From the NCBI RefSeq assembly GCF_004745575.1, contig NZ_RPEM01000001.1, forward strand, positions 504,467 through 568,466: a stretch of 64,000 bases of DNA, written 5' to 3'. The notes below the pieces were generated by a model that was given only the letters and a program-made list of their open reading frames with translations, searched no databases and was not told where the DNA came from. Of this stretch, positions 28,483 to 40,689 are shown in pieces. Numbering within the stretch: the first letter of the stretch is position 1; each line of letters opens with the position of its first letter. The DNA comes from Pseudotabrizicola sediminis. GTDB lineage: Bacteria; Pseudomonadota; Alphaproteobacteria; Rhodobacterales; Rhodobacteraceae. Position numbers and translations under genes: made by a program.

Positions 28483-29536
28483 TATCGCCAAACCGATCAC
28501 GCCACTGGTACAGGTGCGCGGGCTGAAGATGTATTTCCCGATCTATTCGGGCCTGCTGCGCCGCCACACCGGCGATGTGAAGGCGGTGGATGGGGTCAGC
28601 TTTGACATCATGCCGGGCGAAACCCTTGGCCTTGTGGGCGAGTCCGGCTGCGGCAAATCCACCGTCGGCCGCGCCCTGCTGCGGCTGTACGAGATCACCG
28701 ATGGCAATGTGGTGATCAACGGCACCGATATCGCCACGCTGTCGCCAGAGGCGTTGCGCAAGACCCGCCCCCAGATGCAGATGGTGTTCCAGGACCCGCA
28801 GGCCAGCCTGAACCCGCGCATGACGCTGGCCGATATCATCGGCGAGCCCTTGAACGAGCATACCGACTGGGACAGCGACCGCAAACTGGCCCGGATTTAT
28901 GAGCTGATGGATGCTGTCGGCCTGAACCGCCGCTTTGCCAACCGCTTCCCGCATGAGTTTTCCGGCGGGCAGCGGCAGCGGATCGGCATTGCCCGCGCCC
29001 TTGCGCTGAACCCGCGCTTCATTGTCTGCGACGAACCGATTGCGGCGCTGGATGTGTCGATTCAGGCGCAGGTGGTGAACCTGCTGGAGGATCTGCAGGA
29101 ACAGTTCGGCCTGACCTATCTGTTCATCAGCCACGATCTGTCGATGGTGCGCCACATCGCTGACCGGGTGGCCGTGATGTATCTGGGCCGTATTGCCGAA
29201 CTGTCCCCGCGCGACGCGCTCTATGCCCGGCCGCTGCACCCCTATGCCGAGGCGCTGCTCTCAGCCGTGCCCGAACCCAACCCGGCACTGGCGCGCACGC
29301 GTCAGCGCATCATCCTGCAAGGCGATGTGCCCTCACCGGCCAACCCGCCAAAGGGGTGCAATTTCTGCACCCGCTGCCTGAAGGTGTTTGAGCTGTGCCG
29401 TCAGGTCAAACCCGAGCTGATCGAGGTGGAACCGGGCCGCTTTGTCGCCTGCCATCTTTATTCCGATACCACCGCTGCCGGATCAACCGGCACACCCGAG
29501 GCCAAAGAGCACAATCAACAAGGAGTGTCACAATGA
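28475..29536 (+). CDS. dppF: Peptide ABC transporter ATP-binding protein (DppF-like)
   Basis: A 353-residue second ATPase of the importer. Walker A is GESGCGKST, the signature is FSGGQRQRIGIARAL and Walker B is FIVCDEPIAALDVS. A C-terminal cysteine-bearing tail (CNFCTRCLKVFELC) is typical of Opp/Dpp ATPases. The start is the ATG at 28475 inside the end of dppD; upstream in-frame codons belong to an overlapping frame. It ends in an ATGA overlap with the binding-protein gene, which suggests translational coupling. Confidence 0.92.
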   Translation: MLDIAKPITPLVQVRGLKMYFPIYSGLLRRHTGDVKAVDGVSFDIMPGETLGLVGESGCGKSTVGRALLRLYEITDGNVVINGTDIATLSPEALRKTRPQMQMVFQDPQASLNPRMTLADIIGEPLNEHTDWDSDRKLARIYELMDAVGLNRRFANRFPHEFSGGQRQRIGIARALALNPRFIVCDEPIAALDVSIQAQVVNLLEDLQEQFGLTYLFISHDLSMVRHIADRVAVMYLGRIAELSPRDALYARPLHPYAEALLSAVPEPNPALARTRQRIILQGDVPSPANPPKGCNFCTRCLKVFELCRQVKPELIEVEPGRFVACHLYSDTTAAGSTGTPEAKEHNQQGVSQ

Positions 29537-31233
29537 AACTGAAAACCGCCCTTCTGGGCGCCGCCGCCACGCTGGCCTTTGCGCCTGCCGCTTTTGCGGA
29601 ACGCGGGGCCGATGGCAACGTCAACGTCCTGTATTCGCAGGCCGTGTCGATCATGAACGCCTATCTGTCGTCGGGCACCAAGGATGTCGAGGTCGGCTCC
29701 CTTGTGCTGGAGCCGCTGGCCGGCTTTGACCAGGATGGCACTGTCATCCCGCGTCTGGTGACCGAAATCCCATCCGTCGAAAACGGCGGCATTTCGGAAG
29801 ACCTGACCACCATCACCTGGAAGATCACCCCCGGCCTGCTGTGGTCCGATGGCACGCCGGTCACCGCCGCCGATGCGGTGTTTTCCTATGAATACTGCAC
29901 CCATCCCGAAGGCGGCTGCTCGCAAGCCGCGCGCTATGAGGGCATCGAAAAGGTCGAAGCGCTGGACGATCTGACCGTCAAGATCACCTGGACCGCACCG
30001 AAGCCGAACCCGTTCACCGCCTTTGTCGGCTCGACCTCGCCCATCCTGCAGGCGGCGCAATTCGCCAACTGCCTTGGCACCGCCGCCCCTACCTGCACCG
30101 AACAGAACTTCCGCCCCATCGGCACCGGCCCGTTCATGGTCACCGATTTCAAGGTGAATGACGTGGTCGAACTGGCCGCCAACCCGAATTACCGCGACGC
30201 GGCCAAACCGGCCTTTGCGACCATGGTCGTCAAGGGCGGCGGCGATGCGGCAGGGGCGGCGCGTGCCGTGATGGAAACCGGCGAATTCGACTACGCCTGG
30301 AACACCCAGATCAACCCCGAACTGCAGGCCCAGATGGAAGCCGGCGGTCAGGGCAAGTTCGTTTCCGCCTTCGGCACGCTGGTCGAGCGGATCGAGATGA
30401 ACATGACCAACCCTTCGGCAGACCTGCCCGAAGGCGAGCGGTCCACCGCGATGCATCCACACCCGATGCTGTCGGACATTCGCGTGCGCAAGGCGCTGTC
30501 CATGGCCATCGACCGCAGCCTGCTGGTTGAGGTCGGCTACGGCAATGCCGGACGCCCGACCTGCAACCTGGTGCCCGCACCGGCGCAATACGCCTCGCCC
30601 AACACCGACTGCATCGCGCAGGACATGGAAGGTGCCAAGGCCCTTCTGGAAGAAGCCGGCTGGGTCGCGGGCGCCAACGGCATGCGCGCAAAGGACGGCG
30701 TGCCGATGAAGCTGTTGTATCAGACCTCGGTCAACGCGGTCCGTCAGGACTTTCAGGCGCTGATCAAGGGCTGGTGGAACGAGCTGGGCGTCGAGGTCGA
30801 GTTGAAGTCGATCGACGGCGGCGTCTATTTCGGGGGTGATCCCGGTTCGCCCGATACGTTCCAGAAGTTCTATGCTGACGTGGAAATGTATGCCAACAAC
30901 TTCGACGGCACAGACCCCGAGCCCTACCTTGCGCAATACCTGTGCGACAAGGCCCCCAGCCCGGCGAACGGCTGGCAGGGTGAAAACATCAACCGTTTCT
31001 GCGACCCGGCCTATGATGCACTGGTTGCCGAACTGGCCAGCACCCGCGAACCCGAAAAGCGCGGCGAAATCGCCATCCGCCTGAACGAGATGCTGACGAA
31101 AGACAGCTATGTCGTCGTGCCGCTGGTGGACCGCGGCCGGTTGTCCGCCCATTCGAACACCCTGGGCGGTGTGGTGCTGAACACCTGGGATTCCGAGTTG
31201 TGGAACGCCAGCGACTGGTTCCGCATCAAGTGA
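29533..31233 (+). CDS. dppA: Peptide ABC transporter substrate-binding protein
   Basis: A 566-residue periplasmic solute-binding protein (SBP family 5). The signal peptide is residues 1-22 (LAFAPAAFA then ERG). Family segments include VTEIPSVENGGISEDLTTITW, TWKITPGLLWSDGTPVTAADAVF and the MAIDRSLLVEVGYG region. The start is the ATG at 29533 with AAGGAG upstream, overlapping the dppF stop. It captures the solute for the two ATPases and two permeases. A strong hairpin follows at 31244-31291 and may protect this part of the transcript. The solute (peptide, opine or acyl-amino acid) cannot be told from sequence. Confidence 0.92.
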   Translation: MKLKTALLGAAATLAFAPAAFAERGADGNVNVLYSQAVSIMNAYLSSGTKDVEVGSLVLEPLAGFDQDGTVIPRLVTEIPSVENGGISEDLTTITWKITPGLLWSDGTPVTAADAVFSYEYCTHPEGGCSQAARYEGIEKVEALDDLTVKITWTAPKPNPFTAFVGSTSPILQAAQFANCLGTAAPTCTEQNFRPIGTGPFMVTDFKVNDVVELAANPNYRDAAKPAFATMVVKGGGDAAGAARAVMETGEFDYAWNTQINPELQAQMEAGGQGKFVSAFGTLVERIEMNMTNPSADLPEGERSTAMHPHPMLSDIRVRKALSMAIDRSLLVEVGYGNAGRPTCNLVPAPAQYASPNTDCIAQDMEGAKALLEEAGWVAGANGMRAKDGVPMKLLYQTSVNAVRQDFQALIKGWWNELGVEVELKSIDGGVYFGGDPGSPDTFQKFYADVEMYANNFDGTDPEPYLAQYLCDKAPSPANGWQGENINRFCDPAYDALVAELASTREPEKRGEIAIRLNEMLTKDSYVVVPLVDRGRLSAHSNTLGGVVLNTWDSELWNASDWFRIK

Positions 31234-31243
31234 TCTGACATCC

Positions 31244-31350
31244 GGGGCGCGCCTGCACGAATTTTCTGCGAAAATTCCAAAGGCGCGCCCCTTCCCTTTC
31301 GATCCTCTCCCTCAACCCTCGTGCTGGCCCGGATTTTCGCAAAAAATCCG
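31244..31350 (+). repeat. Nested intercistronic hairpins between dppA and dppB
   Basis: First structure: outer stem GGGGCGCGCCT (31244-31254) with AGGCGCGCCCC (31281-31291), enclosing an inner stem GAATTTTC / GAAAATTC (31259-31266, 31270-31277). Second structure: CGGATTTT (31330-31337) with AAAATCCG (31343-31350). Both lie in the 151-bp gap after the binding-protein gene, a common place for mRNA-stabilising or attenuating stems in ABC operons. Confidence 0.75.
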
Positions 31351-31384
31351 CGCCCGTCCCGACTGATCAACCGAGGCGTCGCCC

Positions 31385-32392
31385 ATGCTCACCTTCACGA
31401 TCCGCCGGTTGCTGCTGGCGATCCCGACGCTTTTGTTCATCTCTCTGGTGATTTTCCTGCTGGTGGATTTCGCCCCCGGCTCGCCCATGAGCCAGATCCC
31501 CCTGACCGTACCGCCCGAAGTGCGCCTGCGCATCATCGAGGCGATGGGGGCCAACGAGCCGATTTTTGTGCGCTATCTGCTCTGGCTCAAACAGTTCTTC
31601 TGGGTCGAACCGCTGGTCATGATCGACGGCATGTTCGGCACCACCTATTCCGAAGGGATGCAGCGCATTGTCAGCTGGCAATCGCGCAGCCCGGTGATGG
31701 ACATCATCGTGGAACGCATGCCCCAGACGCTGACCGTGGTCGGGTCGGCCTATGTGATCGGGGTGCTGATCGCGGTGCCGATCGGGATCTATTCGGCCTA
31801 CCGGCAATACAGCTGGTTCGACCAGATCGGTACCTTTATCGCCATGATCGGCTTTTCGGTGCCGACCTTCTTTACCGGCGTGGTGCTGATCCTTGTGTTC
31901 TCGGTCAACCTTGGCTGGTTCCCGTCGATCTACAACACATCATTGCGGGTGACCGACTGGGACAGCTTCGTGCAGCAGGTGCGGCAGATGGCGATGCCCG
32001 TCGCAGTGCTGGCGCTGTTCAACGCCTCGCAGATCAGCCGCTACATGCGGTCCTCCATGCTCGACAATCTGGCCCAGGACTATGTGCGCACAGCGCGGGC
32101 CAAGGGCATGTCGGAACGGGTGGTGGTGCTCAAACACGTGCTGCGCAATTCGCTGATCCCGGTGGTCACCGTCATCGCGCTTGGCATTCCCACCATTTTC
32201 GGCGGCGCGATCATCACCGAGCAGGTGTTCAAGGTGAACGGACTGGGCGCGCTGCTGATCAACGCCATCCAGGGGTCTGACCTGCCGATGGTGCAGACCC
32301 TGACCTTCATCTTTGCCGTGCTGATCGTGCTGTTCAACCTGATTGCCGATGTGCTTTACGGCATGCTCGACCCAAGGATCCGTTATGACTGA
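31385..32392 (+). CDS. dppB: Peptide ABC transporter permease (DppB-like)
   Basis: A 335-residue inner-membrane permease with an N-terminal TIRRLLLAIPTLLFISLVIFLL helix and about six membrane segments. The cytoplasmic EAA loop reads YVRTARAKGMSERVVVLKH. It starts 34 bases after the second hairpin and overlaps dppC by 8 bases. With dppC it forms the channel of the importer. Confidence 0.92.
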   Translation: MLTFTIRRLLLAIPTLLFISLVIFLLVDFAPGSPMSQIPLTVPPEVRLRIIEAMGANEPIFVRYLLWLKQFFWVEPLVMIDGMFGTTYSEGMQRIVSWQSRSPVMDIIVERMPQTLTVVGSAYVIGVLIAVPIGIYSAYRQYSWFDQIGTFIAMIGFSVPTFFTGVVLILVFSVNLGWFPSIYNTSLRVTDWDSFVQQVRQMAMPVAVLALFNASQISRYMRSSMLDNLAQDYVRTARAKGMSERVVVLKHVLRNSLIPVVTVIALGIPTIFGGAIITEQVFKVNGLGALLINAIQGSDLPMVQTLTFIFAVLIVLFNLIADVLYGMLDPRIRYD

Positions 32393-33305
32393 TACATCTG
32401 TCATCGAAAAACCCCGCAGCCAATGGTCGGATGTCTGGGCGCAGTTCAAGACCCACAAGGGCGCTGTCGCGGCGCTGACGGTGTTTGTGCTGCTGATCCT
32501 GTTTGTCACCGTGGGGCCGTTCATCTGGCGGGTGGACCCGACCTACATCAACCCCAACGCCGCCGAGATGATCCGCACCCGGAACAAGCCGCCAAGCTGG
32601 CAGTTTCCGCTGGGCACCGACCAGCTTGGCCGCGACATGCTGGCGCGGATGATGAAGGGCGGTCAGGTCTCCATCGCGGTGGGGATGGTGGCGATGATCA
32701 TCTCGATCCTGCTGGGCACGCTGGTGGGGGTGCTGGCGGGCTATTTCCGCCGGCTCGACGGGCCGTTGATGCGGCTGACCGATCTGTTCCTTGCCCTGCC
32801 CTTGCTGCCCCTCCTGCTGGTCATGGTCATGCTGTTCCGCGATCCCTTGTCGCGCGCGCTGGGGCCAGAGGGCGGCACCTTTCTGCTGATCGTCTTTGCC
32901 ATTGGTGTGACCAGTTGGATGCAGGCCGCGCGAATCGTGCGCGGCGACGTTCTGGCGTTGAAAGAACGCGAATTCGTGCTGGCGGCGCGCTCAATCGGCA
33001 CGCCGTCGCGGCGGATGATCCTGCGCCATATCCTGCCGAATGTGGTCAGCCCGATCATGGTGTCGGCCACGCTGGGTATCGCTTCGGCCATCATCACCGA
33101 AAGCGCCTTGTCCTTCCTCGGCCTTGGGTTTCCGCCCGATTTCCCGACCTGGGGGCGGCTGCTGTTTGATGGGGTGGATTACATCCAGCAATATCCCGAA
33201 CGGGTGATCTGGCCGGGTGTTGCCATCTCGCTCACCGTGCTGTCGGTCAATTACATTGGCGACGGCTTGCGCGATGCGCTGGACCCACGCATCCGGGGGC
33301 GGTGA
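32385..33305 (+). CDS. dppC: Peptide ABC transporter permease (DppC-like)
   Basis: A 306-residue inner-membrane permease. It has the N-terminal helix AALTVFVLLILFVTVGPFIW, the GTDQLGRDMLARMM motif of DppC proteins, and the EAA loop FVLAARSIGTPSRRMILRH. The start is the ATG at 32385 inside the dppB end (ATGACTGA). It is the last gene of the dpp operon. No terminator hairpin with a T-run is seen before the regulator gene at 33403. Confidence 0.92.
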   Translation: MTDTSVIEKPRSQWSDVWAQFKTHKGAVAALTVFVLLILFVTVGPFIWRVDPTYINPNAAEMIRTRNKPPSWQFPLGTDQLGRDMLARMMKGGQVSIAVGMVAMIISILLGTLVGVLAGYFRRLDGPLMRLTDLFLALPLLPLLLVMVMLFRDPLSRALGPEGGTFLLIVFAIGVTSWMQAARIVRGDVLALKEREFVLAARSIGTPSRRMILRHILPNVVSPIMVSATLGIASAIITESALSFLGLGFPPDFPTWGRLLFDGVDYIQQYPERVIWPGVAISLTVLSVNYIGDGLRDALDPRIRGR

Positions 33306-33402
33306 GCTGTCGGCCCGCCCCCCTTGTCTCGGCACGCCATGACACCTTACATTAGCCATGCAACGGGCCAGCGGGCCGACCAGAGGCAAGGGCTTGGACA
33401 GC

Positions 33403-33732
33403 ATGACAGATCACAGCCCGGCGATGCTGCCCCCCGATCAGATGGAGGCGCAGGCCGCACTGGCGGCCGCCTTTCTCAAGGCGCTCAGCCACGAAGGGCG
33501 GCTGATGATCCTGTGCCACCTGTCATCCGGCGAAAAGACGGTGACAGAGCTGGAACATCTGCTGGGCAGCCGGCAGGCCGCCGTCAGCCAGCAGCTGTCA
33601 CGCCTGCGGCTTGACGGGCTTGTCAGCTGCCGGCGCGAGGGCAAGGCGATTTACTACGCCATCCATGACCCGAAGGTCAGCCGCACCATCGCGCTGATGT
33701 ATGACCTGTTCTGCAAGCCCGCCGAAGCCTAA
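33403..33732 (+). CDS. ArsR-family regulator with SqrR/BigR-type cysteine pair
   Basis: A 109-residue winged-helix repressor. The recognition helix region is SRQAAVSQQLSRLRLDGLV and the wing is REGKAIYYAI. Two cysteines, C38 (MILCHLSSGEK) and C104 (DLFCKPAEA), are 66 residues apart, the same spacing as the persulfide-sensing pair C41/C107 of Rhodobacter capsulatus SqrR. A sulfide/persulfide-responsive repressor is therefore likely (family knowledge plus inference). The start is the ATG at 33403; the in-frame ATG at 33358 adds 15 residues. No sulfide oxidation gene is adjacent, so its targets may be elsewhere. Confidence 0.82.
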   Translation: MTDHSPAMLPPDQMEAQAALAAAFLKALSHEGRLMILCHLSSGEKTVTELEHLLGSRQAAVSQQLSRLRLDGLVSCRREGKAIYYAIHDPKVSRTIALMYDLFCKPAEA

Positions 33733-33738
33733 ACCCGT

Positions 33739-34476
33739 TCAGCCGCGCCCCAGATAGGGCATGTCGCGCGCCATGATGGTCATGAAGGGCACATTCACAT
33801 CAAGCGGCAGATTGGCCATGTGCAACACCGCCTCGGCCACATGCACCACCGGCATCAGCGGTTCCGGCCGCATTTCGCCGCTGGCCTGCGGCATGCCGCT
33901 GGAAAACCCCGCCGTCATCTCGCTCGCGGCATTGCCGATGTCGATCTGGCCGCAGGCAATGTCGAACCGCCGCCCGTCCACCGCCAGCGTCTTGGTCAGC
34001 CCGCTGACCGCGTGCTTTGACATGGTATAAGGTGCAGAACCCGGGCGCGGGCGGTCGGCGCTGATAGACCCGTTGTTGATGATCCGCCCACCCTGCGGGT
34101 CTTGCCGCCGCATCATCCCAAACGCTGCCCGGGCACACAGGAACATGCCGGTGATGTTCACGCCTGACAGCGCCAGCCAGTCGGCGACCGCAATTTCATC
34201 AATCGGCTTGCCGGGCAGCGACATGCCTGCATTGTTGAACAGCACATCAAGCCGCCCGAACTGCGCCTGAACTTGGGCAAAGGCGGCATCGACCTGCGCC
34301 TCATCCGTCACATCGGTGGGCAGCACCAGCGCCTCATGCGTGCCCGCCGTTTCGCGCAACGCATCCTCGCGCCGACCCACCAGCGCAACCTGCCAGCCTG
34401 CCGCAATAAATGCCCGTGCGGTTGCCCGCCCAATGCCGGACCCTGCCCCGGTGATCAGAATGCTGCGCTGTGCCAT
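33739..34476 (-). CDS. Short-chain dehydrogenase/reductase (SDR)
   Basis: A 245-residue NAD(P)-dependent classical SDR. Cofactor site is ITGAGSGIGRATARAF, the structural motif is NNAGMS and the catalytic YTMSKHAV contains the Tyr-x3-Lys pair; the Ser comes from INNGSIS. An Arg-rich VGRRED after the second strand favours NADPH. It is convergent with the ArsR gene, 6 bases apart. Substrate unknown. Confidence 0.9.
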   Translation of the reverse strand: MAQRSILITGAGSGIGRATARAFIAAGWQVALVGRREDALRETAGTHEALVLPTDVTDEAQVDAAFAQVQAQFGRLDVLFNNAGMSLPGKPIDEIAVADWLALSGVNITGMFLCARAAFGMMRRQDPQGGRIINNGSISADRPRPGSAPYTMSKHAVSGLTKTLAVDGRRFDIACGQIDIGNAASEMTAGFSSGMPQASGEMRPEPLMPVVHVAEAVLHMANLPLDVNVPFMTIMARDMPYLGRG

Positions 34477-34541
34477 GTGGTCTCCTCCCTTAAGTTACGG
34501 GGGGACCTTAGCGAATGCGCCGCAAGGGGGCCAGAGCGCGC

Positions 34542-34811
34542 TTAATGCAGCCGGAACTCTCCGACCACATTGCGCCATTCATTCGGGCCGATCAGCCGTT
34601 TGTGACTGAACCGCACCGAATGCAGCGGGCCTTCGATCTGCGCCTGCCAGTATTCGATGAACTTGAACAGGCGCGGATAGTCGGGGGCCAGATCATAGTC
34701 TTGCCAGACGAATGTATTCAGCACATTGCGGTAATCGGGCATGCGGTAGACCATTTCCGCCGTGGTCAGCCCATAGCCTTTCAGCATCAATTCCGTCTCG
34801 GTTCTCTCCAT
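34542..34811 (-). CDS. Usg family protein
   Basis: An 89-residue protein of the alphaproteobacterial Usg family, first noted next to trp genes in Caulobacter. Characteristic segments are LMLKGYGLTTAEMVYRMPD, FVWQDYDLAPDYPRL and RFSHKRLIGPNEWR. The start is the ATG at 34811 with GGAG six bases before it; an ATG 18 bases upstream has no such site. Soluble. The function is unknown. Here it is divergent from gyrA and not beside trp genes. Confidence 0.88.
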   Translation of the reverse strand: MERTETELMLKGYGLTTAEMVYRMPDYRNVLNTFVWQDYDLAPDYPRLFKFIEYWQAQIEGPLHSVRFSHKRLIGPNEWRNVVGEFRLH

Positions 34812-35001
34812 ATGACTCTCCAGTGTCATGGCCGTTACGGAATCATGCCAGCATCAGATTAAAAATCAATGATTTCAATTTGTTATCACTGCCCACCCCC
34901 GGCTGCCAAATCGTGCGCCGAGGCGGCATTGCACCCCATCCCTTGCATGGTGTAAGGTTGCGCCAACTAGATATAGCCCCCCGTAAGGAAGGCCCGGCCC
35001 C

Positions 35002-37702
<2,701 letters not shown>

Positions 37703-37710
<8 letters not shown>

Positions 37711-38002
37711 TCTGGACCAGCGGCTGGCAACTCTCGCCGCTGCCGGTCAGACCATCACCTATGGCCAGCTTGCCCGCGATCTGGGCTGGCGGATGGGCCA
37801 GCTGACGGCGGCACTTGAGGCGCTGATGGAAAGCGACGCGCGCATGGGCAGCCCCCTGCGCGCGTCCGTGTGTGAAGCGCGGCTTGGCAACGGCCTGCCT
37901 GCGCGCGGTTTTTTCGACAAGGCGGCAGAACTGGGGTTTGATGTGTCAGACCCCGCCGCATTTGTCGCATCGCAGCGTCGCAACCTTTCTGACCCCGTTT
38001 AA
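37703..38002 (+). CDS. Small hypothetical protein coupled to gyrA
   Basis: A 99-residue soluble protein starting at the ATG overlapping the gyrA stop (ATGAATGA), so it is probably translated with gyrA. The segment [34 protein letters not shown] resembles a helix-turn-helix or winged-helix N-terminus like those in transferase-type DNA repair proteins, but no catalytic Cys motif (PCHR) is present. It ends with [13 protein letters not shown] cannot assign a family; a DNA-binding role is a guess. Confidence 0.7.
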
Positions 38003-38053
38003 GAGTTCCGAAACGGTCGGGGCGCTATCCTTTCCAAACGGATGGAGTCGCGG

Positions 38054-38404
38054 ATGAACCTGTATCACTGTATGATCGAACTGCGGCAAGACAGCCGCGC
38101 ATTGTCCTTTGCCAAGGCGGTCGATGGCTGGATGGGCTATTTGCAAGCGCGCGGGCTGATCAGCAGCTGGCGGTTGATGCGGCGCAAGTTCGGCCTCGCC
38201 TCGGGCGCGCATCCCGATTTCCTGCTGGAGGTGGAGGTGCCGGGCATGGCCGCGCTGGATGATGCCTTTGCCGCCCTTGCAGCCTGCGATGATGAGGCGA
38301 CCCGCCGCTATGACCTGATGCATCAGATGATCGCGCATGTCGATGTCGGCCTTTACCGCCCCTACCCCGACGCCACCCAGCGGGAACGCATTGCGCTGGT
38401 GTGA
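38054..38404 (+). CDS. DUF6614 family protein
   Basis: A 116-residue soluble protein matching the DUF6614 group found near trmFO in Rhodobacterales: [33 protein letters not shown] and a YRPYPD end region. The start is the ATG at 38054 with GGAG seven bases upstream; an ATG at 38042 is also in frame. The fold looks like a small alpha-beta ferredoxin-like domain (inference). Function unknown. It ends 45 bases before trmFO. Confidence 0.75.
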   Translation: MNLYHCMIELRQDSRALSFAKAVDGWMGYLQARGLISSWRLMRRKFGLASGAHPDFLLEVEVPGMAALDDAFAALAACDDEATRRYDLMHQMIAHVDVGLYRPYPDATQRERIALV

Positions 38405-38448
38405 CGCGCCCGCTTGAAAGCAGGGGGCTGGCGGGATATCTCCCGCCC

Positions 38449-39780
38449 ATGAACAACACACTCCACATCATCGGCGGCGGCATGGCCGGGTCAGAAGCGG
38501 CATGGCAGGCGGCGCAGCAGGGCGTGCACGTCGTGATCCATGAGATGCGGCCAAAGGTGGGCACCTTTGCCCATCGCACCGGGCATCTGGCTGAAATGGT
38601 CTGCTCAAATTCTTTCCGGTCCGATGACCATGAAAGCAATGCCGTTGGCCTCTTGCATTGGGAAATGCGCGCCGCAGGCGGGCTGATCATGGAACAGGCC
38701 GCCGCCCACCGCCTGCCCGCAGGCGGTGCGCTGGCGGTGGACCGTGACCCCTTTGCCGAAAGCGTCACCGCGCGCATTCAGGCGCATCCCCTGATTTCAG
38801 TGTCTTACGAGGAAATCACCACCCTGCCGACCGATGGCCACTGGATCATCGCCACCGGCCCGCTGACCTCTGGCGCATTGGCGGAAAGCATCCGTGCGGC
38901 AACCGGGGCCGAGGCTTTGGCGTTTTTCGATGCCATCGCCCCCATCGTCTATGCCGACTCTGTCGATATGTCGGTGGCCTGGATGCAGTCCCGTTACGAC
39001 AAGGGCGAAACGGTTGAAGAACAAACCGCCTACATAAACTGCCCACTGACCCGCGCGCAGTATGAGGATTTCATCGACGCCCTGCTGGCGGCGGAAAAGT
39101 CTGAGTTTAAGGAAGGCGAGACCGCAGGCTATTTCGACGGTTGCCTGCCGATCGAGGTGATGGCCGAACGCGGCCGTGAAACCCTGCGCTTTGGCCCGAT
39201 GAAGCCGGTGGGCCTGACCAACCCGCATGCACCCGATGTGAAAGCCTATGCCGTGGTGCAACTGCGCCGCGACAACAAGCTGGGCACGCTGTTCAATATG
39301 GTGGGCTTCCAGACAAAGATGAAATACGGCGCGCAAACGGATGTTTTCAAACGCATTCCTGGCCTGACAGGTGCCAGCTTTGCCCGACTGGGTGGCATCC
39401 ACCGCAACACCTTCATCAACTCGCCCACCTTGCTGGACGATCAGATGCGCCTGAAATCGCACCCGCATATCCGCTTTGCCGGGCAGATCACCGGGGTGGA
39501 AGGCTATGTCGAAAGCGCCGCCATGGGGCTTCTGGCGGGCCGGATGGCCGCGGCAGAGATCATGGGGGCAACCCTGCCACCGCCCCCGCCGGAAACTGCG
39601 ACCGGCGCGCTGATCACCCATATCACCGGCGGGGCCGAGGCGAAGACGTTCCAGCCGATGAACGTCAACTTCGGCCTCTTCCCCCCGATCGACGCCCGCG
39701 GCGGGCGCCGGGGCCGCAAGGACCGCTACAAGGCCTATACCGACCGCGCCAAAACGGCGTTCACGGCATGGCTGGGGTAA
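38449..39780 (+). CDS. trmFO: Methylenetetrahydrofolate--tRNA-(uracil-5-)-methyltransferase
   Basis: A 443-residue folate/FAD-dependent enzyme making m5U54 (ribothymidine) in the T-loop of tRNA. The FAD fold is [15 protein letters not shown] at the N-terminus; other family segments are [28 protein letters not shown] and the C-terminal [10 protein letters not shown]. The start is the ATG at 38449; a GTG at 38401 overlaps the DUF6614 stop but adds 16 unlike residues. It overlaps gluQ by 13 bases, linking two tRNA-modification genes. Confidence 0.95.
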   Translation: MNNTLHIIGGGMAGSEAAWQAAQQGVHVVIHEMRPKVGTFAHRTGHLAEMVCSNSFRSDDHESNAVGLLHWEMRAAGGLIMEQAAAHRLPAGGALAVDRDPFAESVTARIQAHPLISVSYEEITTLPTDGHWIIATGPLTSGALAESIRAATGAEALAFFDAIAPIVYADSVDMSVAWMQSRYDKGETVEEQTAYINCPLTRAQYEDFIDALLAAEKSEFKEGETAGYFDGCLPIEVMAERGRETLRFGPMKPVGLTNPHAPDVKAYAVVQLRRDNKLGTLFNMVGFQTKMKYGAQTDVFKRIPGLTGASFARLGGIHRNTFINSPTLLDDQMRLKSHPHIRFAGQITGVEGYVESAAMGLLAGRMAAAEIMGATLPPPPPETATGALITHITGGAEAKTFQPMNVNFGLFPPIDARGGRRGRKDRYKAYTDRAKTAFTAWLG

Positions 39781-40628
39781 CGCGCCCTGCGGGGGCGTTC
39801 GTCTCTCGCTTTGCGCCCTCACCCACCGGCCCCTTGCATCTGGGGCACGCCTACTCTGCGATCCTTGCACATGACATGGCCCGCGCCGCCGGTGGCCTCT
39901 TCCTGCTGCGGATGGAAGACACCGACACCGAGCGCAGCAAATACGCTTATGAGGCGCAGATTATGGAGGATCTGCAATGGCTTGGCCTCACATGGGATGG
40001 CCCGGTGCAGCGCCAGTCCGACCACCTCGCACGCTACACCGCGCGGCTGGCACCGCTGGCGGCGCGAGGCCTGCTTTACCCCTGCTCGTGCACCCGGTCA
40101 GACATCCGCGCCGCCCTGTCCGCCCCGCAAGAGGGCACGGTGCATCCGCACTACCCCGGCACCTGCCGGGGCCGCAGCATGGCCTCACGCCAGCCCGGCG
40201 ATGCGCTGCGGCTTGACCTTGCCGCCGCCCTCGCCCAACTCCCGCCTGACCTTGGCTTCACCGAAACCGGCGCCGCCCATGCCGGCCCGCACATCATAAA
40301 CCCCGACGACGCAATCAACCGCATCGGCGATGTGGTCCTGTCGCGCAAGGGTGAGGATATCGTCGCCTATTTCCTCGCCTCGGCGCTGGATGATGCCGAT
40401 CATGGCGTGACCCATGTGATCCGGGGGGAGGATCTGTTCGACTTCACCCCGGTTCAGGTCATCCTGCAGCACTTGCTCGGCCTGCCGACGCCCACCTACC
40501 ATCACCACCGCCTGATCCGCGATGATGACGGCAAGCGGCTTGCCAAACGAGACGATGCCCGCGCCCTGTCCAAGTACCGCGCCGAAGGGACCACGCCACA
40601 GGATATCCGCCGCATGGTCGGCCTTTAG
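39768..40628 (+). CDS. gluQ: Glutamyl-Q tRNA(Asp) synthetase
   Basis: A 286-residue GluRS-like protein lacking the anticodon-binding half; it attaches glutamate to queuosine in tRNA(Asp). HIGH-type motif is in [17 protein letters not shown], the zinc site is CSCTRSDIR with a distant PGTC, and the KMSKS-like motif is GKRLAKRD. The start is the ATG at 39768 within the trmFO end. It is followed by the intergenic repeat at 40629. Confidence 0.93.
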   Translation: MAGVTRPAGAFVSRFAPSPTGPLHLGHAYSAILAHDMARAAGGLFLLRMEDTDTERSKYAYEAQIMEDLQWLGLTWDGPVQRQSDHLARYTARLAPLAARGLLYPCSCTRSDIRAALSAPQEGTVHPHYPGTCRGRSMASRQPGDALRLDLAAALAQLPPDLGFTETGAAHAGPHIINPDDAINRIGDVVLSRKGEDIVAYFLASALDDADHGVTHVIRGEDLFDFTPVQVILQHLLGLPTPTYHHHRLIRDDDGKRLAKRDDARALSKYRAEGTTPQDIRRMVGL

Positions 40629-40683
40629 TCATTTGCTGTTTGCAAATATCCTCCGGGGGTGTGGGGGTGGAAAACCCACACTG
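40629..40683 (-). repeat. Intergenic hairpin-plus-box repeat, copy 3
   Basis: On the minus strand: hairpin GTGTGGG / CCCACAC (40659-40665, 40675-40681), then CCCCCGGAGGATATTTGCAA and ACAG. It fills the whole gap between the convergent gluQ and soxG genes, in the opposite orientation to the other two copies. Confidence 0.65.
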
Positions 40684-40689
40684 CACCGG

